Source: an uncultured Alphaproteobacteria bacterium
Lineage (GTDB): Bacteria; Pseudomonadota; Alphaproteobacteria; Caulobacterales; Caulobacteraceae
Reading direction: 5' to 3'
Length of the DNA stretch: 10,889 nucleotides
Assembly: GCA_903928755.1 (NCBI GenBank)
Contig: CAIYSH010000167.1
Span: forward strand, 1 to 10,889
The notes beneath the pieces are model-generated. The model did no database searches. It saw only the letters and a program-made list of their open reading frames with translations, and was not told the origin of the DNA. Both the position numbers and the translations under genes were made by a program. Numbering within the stretch: position 1 is the first letter of the stretch; each line of letters opens with the position of its first letter. Positions 6,741-10,889 of this stretch are shown piece by piece.

Positions 6741-7169
6741 TCAGTCGTCGCGGTGAATGCGTTCCCGACGCTCGTGTCTTTCCTGGGCTTCGACGCTGAG
6801 GGTCGCGATCGGCCGGGCATCCAGACGGCCGACGCCAATGGGTTCGCCCGTGTCTTCACAGTATCCGTAGGACCCGTCCTCGATCCGGCGCAGGGCCTCG
6901 TCGATCTTGGAAATGAGCTTTCGCTGGCGGTCCCGGGTGCGCAGCTCCAGTGACCGGTCAGCTTCCGACGTCGCACGATCGGCGAGATCGGGATGATTTT
7001 CGGTTTCAGCCTGAAGGTGGACAAGGGTTCCGCGCGCCTCACGCAGGATTTCCTCTTTCCAATTCAACAGTTTGGCTTTGAAATAACTACGCTGCCGCTC
7101 ATTCATGAACGGCTCATCGTCCGATGGACGATAGTCCGGCTTTTCCGCCGACGCCGAAGCATCAGTCAT
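6741..7169 (-). CDS. dksA: RNA polymerase-binding transcription factor DksA (single-cysteine form)
   Basis: This is a 142-residue DksA. The protein enters the RNA polymerase secondary channel and, with ppGpp, reshapes transcription during starvation. Residues 22-95 form the long coiled coil. Its tip carries D61, D64 and A66 (DLADRA), the acidic tip motif needed for function in the E. coli protein, and the stretch LELRTRDRQRKLISKIDEAL follows. The C-terminal globular part has YGYC (101-104) and IGVGRLDARPIATLS. Only C104 of the four zinc-site cysteines remains; the other three positions are T107, S125 and A128. This single-cysteine state is common in alphaproteobacterial DksA, as in the Rhodobacter sphaeroides protein, so it is probably not a defect. 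The gene sits 84 bases downstream of fliX with its own candidate promoter. Confidence 0.93.
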   Translation of the reverse strand: MTDASASAEKPDYRPSDDEPFMNERQRSYFKAKLLNWKEEILREARGTLVHLQAETENHPDLADRATSEADRSLELRTRDRQRKLISKIDEALRRIEDGSYGYCEDTGEPIGVGRLDARPIATLSVEAQERHERRERIHRDD

Positions 7170-7214
7170 TTACGCCTACGCCCTCTGCAGGACGCCCCCT
7201 AGACTTGCGGAGGG

Positions 7215-7242
7215 CTTATATCAAAATGGGGAGCGGCTGCAA
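7215..7242 (-). promoter_or_regulatory. Candidate dksA promoter
   Basis: On the minus strand, TTGCAG (plus-strand 7237-7242) is followed by a 16-base spacer and TATAAG (7215-7220). This gives a start site near 7207 and a leader of about 38 bases to the dksA ATG. It is the most promoter-like stretch in the fliX-dksA gap and would let dksA be expressed independently of the flagellar gene. Confidence 0.4.
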
Positions 7243-7253
7243 CGGACCTTACG

Positions 7254-7691
7254 TCAAACCCGCGTCTTGCTCGCATATTCCAGCTTGGCCAGTTCGACTG
7301 CGGCGCGTGTCTCGATCTCGTTGAGAAGCTCTTCCAGCCGGGGATCTTCGGTATTCTCCCTCTGATCCCTGATGGCCTCCTGAAGGCGGCCAAGACTTTC
7401 CTGGGTCGGCTCGCCGGACAGAAGGTTCATCTTCATCTCGTCCAGGGCGTCCAGCATGCGGGACGCCCGCCTCACCGCCTTGCGCTTGCGTTCCGTCGGT
7501 CCGCCCACATCCTGCAGGGCCAGCAGGGCCCCGACATTCATCAGGGGCGACAGGGAACTGACCCCTGAAGCCGCAGGAGCCGCATTCGCGCCCCCAACGC
7601 CGGGCAACTGGAACCCCTGGCCGCCTCCGGCAGAGCGGGCCTTGCCTGTTCCGGTCGCAGACCCGGCACCGCTGGTGTTGGTGACCTTCAT
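7254..7691 (-). CDS. fliX: Flagellar assembly regulator FliX
   Basis: This 145-residue protein is recognised as FliX, a small regulator largely restricted to Caulobacter relatives. It starts MKVTNTSG, followed by a low-complexity Gly/Ala/Ser-rich N-terminal segment (to about 50). Next come SPLMNVGALLALQDVG (48-63) and a charged helical C-terminal half (65-145) with RRASRMLDALDEMKMNLLSG. In Caulobacter, FliX acts with the sigma-54 activator FlbD. It couples completion of the early basal body to transcription of later flagellar genes and holds FlbD inactive when assembly is incomplete. The gene is divergent from the flgI operon across a shared control region. A CtrA-like box about 55-70 bases upstream fits its known place as an early CtrA-dependent gene. 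No strong ribosome-binding site is visible before the ATG. Confidence 0.9.
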   Translation of the reverse strand: MKVTNTSGAGSATGTGKARSAGGGQGFQLPGVGGANAAPAASGVSSLSPLMNVGALLALQDVGGPTERKRKAVRRASRMLDALDEMKMNLLSGEPTQESLGRLQEAIRDQRENTEDPRLEELLNEIETRAAVELAKLEYASKTRV

Positions 7692-7745
7692 CGAGACGTA
7701 AAACTCTCAAACTCAAATACGCGACTCACTGTCACCCCAACCTGC

Positions 7746-7760
7746 TTATGGCATGGTTAA
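7746..7760 (-). promoter_or_regulatory. CtrA-like box upstream of fliX
   Basis: TTAT (7746-7749) and TTAA (7757-7760) are separated by exactly 7 bases, matching the CtrA site TTAA-N7-TTAA with one mismatch. On the minus strand it reads TTAACCATGCCATAA and ends 55 bases before the fliX ATG, a normal position for CtrA activation of an early flagellar gene. The nearness of the inverted-repeat cluster leaves room for cross-talk between CtrA and FlbD. Confidence 0.5.
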
Positions 7761-7764
7761 TGCC

Positions 7765-7812
7765 GGGCAAAATCTGCCCTGGCGACGAATTCGCCAGGCG
7801 GGGAATTCCGCC
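7765..7812. promoter_or_regulatory. Cluster of three inverted repeats, likely FlbD (ftr-type) enhancer sites
   Basis: Three imperfectly related inverted repeats lie nearly end to end: GGGCA-N5-TGCCC (7765-7769 / 7775-7779), CCTGGCGA-N5-TCGCCAGG (7778-7785 / 7791-7798) and GGCGG-N6-CCGCC (7797-7801 / 7808-7812). The spacers are AT-rich. They lie about 65-112 bases upstream of the predicted flgI start site, the usual place for FlbD ftr enhancers in Caulobacter flagellar promoters. The first, with GGCA-A-rich-TGCC, is the most ftr-like as I recall that element. FlbD binding is inferred. Confidence 0.45.
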
Positions 7813-7849
7813 CCTCTCTGAATTGATTGCACTTTCGCCAGGCCCAGAC

Positions 7850-7866
7850 TTGGCACGCCCTTCGCA
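7850..7866 (+). promoter_or_regulatory. Sigma-54 promoter for the flgI operon
   Basis: TTGGCACG-N4-TCGCA matches the sigma-54 consensus TTGGCACG-N4-TTGCA at all but one base. The -24 GG (7852-7853) and -12 GC (7864-7865) have the required 12-base offset. Transcription would start near 7877, 31 bases before the flgI ATG at 7908. Between enhancer and promoter, the minus strand of 7823-7828 reads AATCAA, a partial IHF core, which would fit the DNA bending used at such promoters but is weak evidence. Confidence 0.75.
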
Positions 7867-7907
7867 TCGCGTCTGCAGATTCCGTTCCTTCGGACAACCG
7901 GGGCTGC

Positions 7908-9017
7908 ATGCGTCGATTTACTGGTTTCGTTTTCGGGCTTTGCCTGCTGGTCGCCACGGCGGCGGCTGATCCGTGCCTGGCAAAATCCCGCATCAAGGAC
8001 ATTGTCGAGTTCGAAGGCGTCCGCAACAACATGCTGGTCGGCTATGGCCTGGTCGTCGGCCTGAATGGTTCAGGTGATTCGCTGCGCAATGCGCCCTTCA
8101 CCAAACAGAGCCTCGAAGCCATGCTCGAGCGCCTGGGCGTCAACACCCGGGATGCCAATCTCAATACCAAGAATGTCGCCGCCGTCATGGTGACGGCGAG
8201 TCTGCCGGCCTTCGTGGCCACCGGCGCACCGATCGACGCAACGGTCTCTGCCCTGGGTGATGCCAAGAGCCTCCAGGGCGGCACCCTGCTGGTCACCCCC
8301 CTGCTGGGTGCAGACGGCCAGGCCTACGCCGTCGCCCAGGGCACGGTCCAGACCGGCTCTGTTTCCGCCGGAGGCGCTTCTGGCAGTTCGGTCTCAAAAG
8401 GCGTTCCAACCGCTGGCCGCATCGCGTCCGGAGCCATTGTCGAGCGTGAAATCGGCTTCCAGCTTGCGTCCATGGGACAATTGCGGATGACCCTGCGCAA
8501 TCCCGACTTCACCACCGCCATCCGGATTGCCAATGTCATCAACACAACCTTCCCCGGATGTGCACGGGCAGACAACCCGACCATAGTCACCATCCAGCCC
8601 CCCCCAGGGCAGGACATGGTCCGCTTCCTGTCCCAGGTTGAGAACCTGTCGGTGGAAACCGATGAACCGGCCAAGGTGGTCATAGACGAGGTCGCCGGCG
8701 TCATCGTCATGGGGGAGAATGTCCGCATCTCCACCGTCGCCATTGCCCAGGGCAACCTGACGATCCGCGTTCAGGAAAATCCGGGTGTGAGTCAACCAGC
8801 CCCCTTCAGCCAGGGCCAGACGGTTGGAGTTCCCCAGACCACAATCTCGGTGGAAGAGGAAAAGGGCAAACAGCTGATTACCCTCAAGAACGGAGCTTCG
8901 CTCTCGACCCTCATCTCCGGCTTGAACACCCTCGGCGTCACCCCCCGCGACATGATTTCCATCCTGCAGGCCATCAAGGCCGCCGGGGCCCTCCAGGCTG
9001 AAATACAGGTGATGTGA
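7908..9017 (+). CDS. flgI: Flagellar P-ring protein FlgI
   Basis: This 369-residue protein forms the periplasmic P-ring around the flagellar rod. Residues 1-20 form a Sec signal peptide (MRRF, then a hydrophobic stretch ending ATAAA). The mature protein opens with the family hallmark IKDIVEFEGVRNNMLVGYGLVVGLNGSGDS (about 29-58), given here by position and residue type. Further markers are TLLVTPLLGADGQAYAVAQG, MVRFLSQVENLSV and the C-terminal ISILQAIKAAGALQAEIQVM, all typical of FlgI. Start 7908 is chosen over the ATG at 7827 for three reasons: it gives a proper signal peptide, GGGG lies just upstream, and 7827 lies upstream of the predicted sigma-54 transcription start. The stop overlaps the next start by one base (TGATG), so this is the first gene of a tight flagellar operon. 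Confidence 0.97.
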   Translation: MRRFTGFVFGLCLLVATAAADPCLAKSRIKDIVEFEGVRNNMLVGYGLVVGLNGSGDSLRNAPFTKQSLEAMLERLGVNTRDANLNTKNVAAVMVTASLPAFVATGAPIDATVSALGDAKSLQGGTLLVTPLLGADGQAYAVAQGTVQTGSVSAGGASGSSVSKGVPTAGRIASGAIVEREIGFQLASMGQLRMTLRNPDFTTAIRIANVINTTFPGCARADNPTIVTIQPPPGQDMVRFLSQVENLSVETDEPAKVVIDEVAGVIVMGENVRISTVAIAQGNLTIRVQENPGVSQPAPFSQGQTVGVPQTTISVEEEKGKQLITLKNGASLSTLISGLNTLGVTPRDMISILQAIKAAGALQAEIQVM

Positions 9018-9358
9018 TGGCAGACCTTACTTTTGCCCCCCCGCCCCTGCCTGACAGCAAGCCTCCCGTCGCGCCGACATTCGGGGTCGGCACGCCGGAA
9101 AGCGTGAAACGCTCGCAGATCGCCCGGTCCGCCAGGGAATTCGAGACCTCATTCCTGTCAGTGATGATGGGACAGATGTTCCAGGGTGAAAGCCTCAAGG
9201 GACCTTTCAGTGGAGGGGCAGGCGAAGATGCCTTCAAGTCCTTCATGAGCGACTCGATGGCCAGACAGGTGGTCCGTGCCGGCGGGATCGGCATGGCCGC
9301 CATAGTCCAGAAGGAAATGCTGAAGTTGCAGGGCCTCAGCCAGGAGCCAAACCCATGA
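9017..9358 (+). CDS. flgJ: FlgJ-like rod-binding protein (no muramidase domain)
   Basis: This 113-residue protein corresponds to the N-terminal rod-binding/capping domain of FlgJ. That domain caps the growing flagellar rod in the periplasm. After a Pro-rich start, residues about 35-103 carry the domain: IARSAREFETSFLSVMMGQMF, a Gly-rich turn, then AFKSFMSDSMARQVVRAGGIGMAAIV. The C-terminal peptidoglycan hydrolase domain of enterobacterial FlgJ is absent, as is usual in alphaproteobacteria, where a separate enzyme opens the cell wall. No signal peptide is seen, so export would be through the flagellar machine. The ATG at 9017 is favoured over the GTG at 9014 because it forms the common TGATG junction with flgI. 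The stop overlaps the next start as ATGA. Confidence 0.85.
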   Translation: MADLTFAPPPLPDSKPPVAPTFGVGTPESVKRSQIARSAREFETSFLSVMMGQMFQGESLKGPFSGGAGEDAFKSFMSDSMARQVVRAGGIGMAAIVQKEMLKLQGLSQEPNP

Positions 9359-9798
9359 CCTTGTCTGCCTCAGATAACCCAGACCGCGTCGAACAGATGA
9401 TCGCCCTGACAGATCGACTGACCGAGCTGATCGCCCTGGAAGCCCAGGCCTTTGAACAGCATCGCCCACAGGACGCTGCCGCCCAGATCGAGGAAGTCTC
9501 GCGACTGGCCAACATCTATCGTCATGAATCCACCCGGATCAGGGCCAATCCGGACATGATCGCCTCTGCCCCCCTGGCACAGCGCACCCGGCTGACACGT
9601 TCGACCGAAGCCTTTGATGCCGTTCTCGCCCGTCAGAGCCGTGCGCTCTCAGCGGCCAAGACCGTCACAGAAGGTCTGGTCCGCGCCATTGCCGACGAAG
9701 TCGCCACCCAGCGCACGAATGCCTCAAGCTATGGCCCGAACGCAACGACCACAAAGGCGGGTCAGGCCACCGCCATTACCCTGAACCAGCGCGCCTAG
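9355..9798 (+). CDS. flbY: FlbY-like flagellar protein (small helical protein)
   Basis: This 147-residue, almost entirely helical protein overlaps the rod-binding gene by 4 bases (ATGA), which ties it to flagellar assembly. Its position as third gene after flgI matches the gene called flbY in Caulobacter. Residues 10-60 form an amphipathic helix (VEQMIALTDRLTELIALEAQAFEQ) that resembles the start of FlgN-type export chaperones. Residues 75-115 form a second helix, and the tail from 118 on is Asn/Thr/Ala-rich and probably disordered. No signal peptide or membrane segment is visible. The identity rests on synteny and general resemblance rather than a sharp motif. A chaperone role for a hook or rod substrate is inference. 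Confidence 0.7.
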   Translation: MTLSASDNPDRVEQMIALTDRLTELIALEAQAFEQHRPQDAAAQIEEVSRLANIYRHESTRIRANPDMIASAPLAQRTRLTRSTEAFDAVLARQSRALSAAKTVTEGLVRAIADEVATQRTNASSYGPNATTTKAGQATAITLNQRA

Positions 9799-9808
9799 AT
9801 TTAAACGC

Positions 9809-9838
9809 TTGTTCGAAGGCTGCTCCTCGTCCTAATTT
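9809..9838 (+). promoter_or_regulatory. Weak candidate promoter for the ribH2 riboswitch transcript
   Basis: TTGTTC (9809-9814), an 18-base gap and TAATTT (9833-9838) lie in the 71-base stretch between flbY and the riboswitch. A start near 9845 would leave about 25 bases before the aptamer. Both hexamers deviate from consensus, and nothing better is visible. I also see no convincing terminator after flbY in this stretch. Confidence 0.25.
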
Positions 9839-9869
9839 GCCTGGTCGTCGGGCTTTTCCGGCGTCACGC

Positions 9870-10023
9870 GTTCTCAGGGCGGGGTGAAAGTCCCCACCGG
9901 CGGTAATGGCAAAGCTGCAAGGCGATGCACGAGCCCGCGGGCGCTCTTCGGACCCCAGGTCCGCAGAGGCAGCAGACACCGGTTGGATTCCGGGGCCGAC
10001 GGTTAGAGTCCGGTTATGAGAAC
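9870..10023 (+). ncRNA. FMN riboswitch (RFN element)
   Basis: The conserved core of the FMN aptamer is clear: AGGGCGGGGTGAAAGTCCCC, ACCGGCGGTAA, GAGCCCGCG, the CACCGGTT...ATTCCGGGGCCGACGGTTAGAGTC block and a closing ATGAGAAC. Stem P1 is GTTCTC (9870-9875) paired with GAGAAC (10018-10023). A variable hairpin, CGGACC-CCA-GGTCCG (9949-9963), sits in the tolerated insertion position. The element lies 85 bases upstream of the ribH2 ATG, in the leader where FMN binding normally represses riboflavin genes. Confidence 0.96.
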
Positions 10024-10072
10024 CACTGGATGGCGGGATCTCCAACGCTTGGGGATGTCTGTCGCCTGGTGC

Positions 10073-10101
10073 CTCCCTGAGTCGTGGTTCCTCAATGGGA
10101 G
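10073..10101 (+). promoter_or_regulatory. Ribosome-site-sequestering hairpin, riboswitch expression platform
   Basis: CTCCC (10073-10077) pairs with the Shine-Dalgarno GGGAG (10097-10101). TGAG (10078-10081) continues the stem with CTCA (10091-10094) past a 2-base bulge, leaving a 9-base loop. No T run follows, so control is likely at translation rather than by termination. The loop and 3' arm (GTGGTT-C-CTC, 10084-10093) can instead pair with GAGAACCAC (10018-10026), which includes the 3' strand of aptamer stem P1, so the two structures exclude each other. Confidence 0.6.
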
Positions 10102-10107
10102 ATGACC

Positions 10108-10620
10108 ATGACCCAAGCTGCAATGACCCAGATTTCTGAATACCGCACCGCCAATGGTGCCTATCGTCCGGCCCGGATCGCCTTTGTCCAGGCTGGTTGG
10201 CACCATGACATTGTCGACAGGGCCCGCGAAGGTTTCATCGCCGAAATGGTGAAACTGGGCTTCCCCGCCAGCGCCGTCGATGTTTTCCAGACGCCGGGAG
10301 CCTTCGAGATTCCGCTCCACGCCCAGACCCTGGCACGTACCGCCAAATATGCCGCCGTGGTTGCTGCCGCCTTCGTGGTGGATGGTGGGATCTATCGCCA
10401 TGAATTCGTCGCCGAGACCGTGGTGAACGGCCTGATGAAGGTCCAGCTCGACACCGAAATTCCGGTATTCTCCGTGGTGCTGACTCCTCACCACTTCCAG
10501 GAAACGCCTGCACACCAGGACTTCTTCCAGGCCCATTTCGTCCAGAAGGGCGCTGAGGCAGCCCGTGCCTGCACCCAGACCCTGGAGAGCCTGCACCGCC
10601 TGACAGGGAGCGCTGGATGA
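10108..10620 (+). CDS. ribH2: 6,7-dimethyl-8-ribityllumazine synthase, type II (RibH2)
   Basis: This 170-residue lumazine synthase condenses 5-amino-6-ribitylamino-uracil with 3,4-dihydroxy-2-butanone 4-phosphate, the penultimate step of riboflavin synthesis. It matches the decameric RibH2 type known from Brucella and rhizobia rather than the icosahedral type I. Family markers are RIAFVQAGWHHDIVD (23-37), PGAFEIPLHAQTLART (63-78), DGGIYRHEFV (92-101) with the likely catalytic H98, and VVLTPHHF (123-130). Of the in-frame starts (GTG 10084, ATG 10102, ATG 10108), 10108 is chosen because GGGAG (10097-10101) lies 6 bases ahead of it. The upstream FMN riboswitch and sequestering hairpin indicate repression by the pathway's end product. 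A second, riboswitch-free ribH is usual in such genomes, but none is visible here. The stop overlaps the next start as ATGA. Confidence 0.93.
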   Translation: MTQAAMTQISEYRTANGAYRPARIAFVQAGWHHDIVDRAREGFIAEMVKLGFPASAVDVFQTPGAFEIPLHAQTLARTAKYAAVVAAAFVVDGGIYRHEFVAETVVNGLMKVQLDTEIPVFSVVLTPHHFQETPAHQDFFQAHFVQKGAEAARACTQTLESLHRLTGSAG

Positions 10621-10889
10621 GCACAGCCCTCCATCCGGAGGGCTTTGCCCGCCATTACAGGCAAAGTCCGCTCACGGACCCCTGGGAGCCCCTCTACAGT
10701 CGCAGGGAAGGCCGCAAGGTCATTCTGGGCCTGAGGGCTGAAATGCCGCACACCAACAGCCGGGGCTTTGTCCACGGCGGGCTGATTTCCGCCCTGGCCG
10801 ACAATGCCATGGGCCTCTCCTGTGGCCAGGCCAGTGGCGGCGAGACCACCTATGTCACGGTCAATCTCAGCGTGGACTTCCTCGGGACG
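10617..10889 (+). CDS. PaaI-family hotdog thioesterase (3' end outside window)
   Basis: The first 91 residues of a protein cut by the right edge are visible. The ATG at 10617 overlaps the ribH2 stop as ATGA, and GGGAG (10606-10610) lies 6 bases upstream, so the start is well supported. The fragment shows the N-terminal half of a hotdog fold with the family's HTNSRGFVHGGLISALADNAMG segment: N47, the HGG turn at 53-55, the central hot-dog helix, and D62 as the likely acidic catalytic residue. The following strands (TTYVTVNLSVDFLG) also fit. PaaI-type enzymes hydrolyse acyl- or aryl-CoA thioesters; the substrate here is unknown. The overlap means it is probably expressed together with ribH2 under the FMN riboswitch, although a metabolic link to riboflavin is not evident. 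Confidence 0.85.
   Translation, partial: MSTALHPEGFARHYRQSPLTDPWEPLYSRREGRKVILGLRAEMPHTNSRGFVHGGLISALADNAMGLSCGQASGGETTYVTVNLSVDFLGT

Noticed and set aside
7827..7907. Upstream ATG for flgI
   Set aside because: It precedes the predicted sigma-54 start site and would mask the signal peptide.
10073..10101. Intrinsic terminator in the ribH2 leader
   Set aside because: The hairpin has no T run after it and includes the Shine-Dalgarno, so translational control fits better.
10196..10212. Second sigma-54-like sequence (TTGGCACC) inside ribH2
   Set aside because: The -12 GC is missing at the right distance, and the site lies within coding sequence encoding a conserved GWHHD stretch.
1..10889. CRISPR array, tRNA or rRNA genes, insertion sequence, integrase or toxin-antitoxin pair
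   Set aside because: I looked on both strands and saw no regularly spaced direct repeats, no tRNA cloverleaf sequence, no transposase or integrase motifs, and no small paired genes outside the listed ones.

Overview
The window looks like chromosomal DNA of a stalked or dimorphic alphaproteobacterium of the Caulobacterales (Caulobacter, Phenylobacterium or Brevundimonas type). The evidence is the high GC content, the order dksA / fliX / divergent flgI / rod-binding protein / flbY-like, a Caulobacter-type FliX, a DksA with one zinc-site cysteine, and a sigma-54 flagellar promoter next to a CtrA-like box. Genus and species cannot be fixed from the sequence alone.

Left part (1-3779). The window opens inside the 3' end of a plus-strand ABC exporter of the bacteriocin/double-glycine peptide type (CvaB/RaxB-like), which is poorer in GC than its neighbours. 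Convergent to it is a two-gene minus-strand unit: a probable lipoprotein with Ig-like repeats (2288-3085), then an Atm1/HMT1-type ABC exporter (456-2291), joined by a 4-base ATGA overlap. Divergent from the lipoprotein is a LOG-family phosphoribohydrolase (3180-3779). Its stop codon shares the palindrome CTAG with the stop codon of the next, convergent gene.

Middle part (3776-7691, minus strand). A class I/II aminotransferase (5430-6611) overlaps glutamine-dependent NAD+ synthetase nadE (3776-5437) by 8 bases. A perfect FNR/FixK-type box (TTGAT-N4-ATCAA) lies in the gap upstream of this pair. Further upstream are dksA (6741-7169), with its own likely promoter, and fliX (7254-7691).

Flagellar part (7254-9798). 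fliX diverges from flgI, a FlgJ-like rod-binding protein and flbY. The three plus-strand genes overlap or touch, so they are almost certainly one operon. The 216-base control region between fliX and flgI holds a CtrA-like box, three adjacent inverted repeats at FlbD-enhancer distance, and a near-consensus sigma-54 promoter. This fits Caulobacter flagellar logic, in which CtrA turns on early genes and FliX/FlbD with sigma-54 turn on the P-ring and rod genes.

Right part (9799-10889). An FMN riboswitch precedes a type II lumazine synthase (ribH2), followed in the same unit by a PaaI-type hotdog thioesterase cut by the window end. Downstream of the aptamer, a hairpin that hides the ribH2 ribosome-binding site competes with pairing by the aptamer's own P1 strand, which gives a concrete model of translational control.

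I see no tRNA, rRNA, CRISPR array, insertion sequence or prophage gene. Nothing here is clearly a new defence or mobile system. The most interesting material is regulatory: the riboswitch platform, the inverted-repeat cluster upstream of flgI, and the FNR/FixK-like box.
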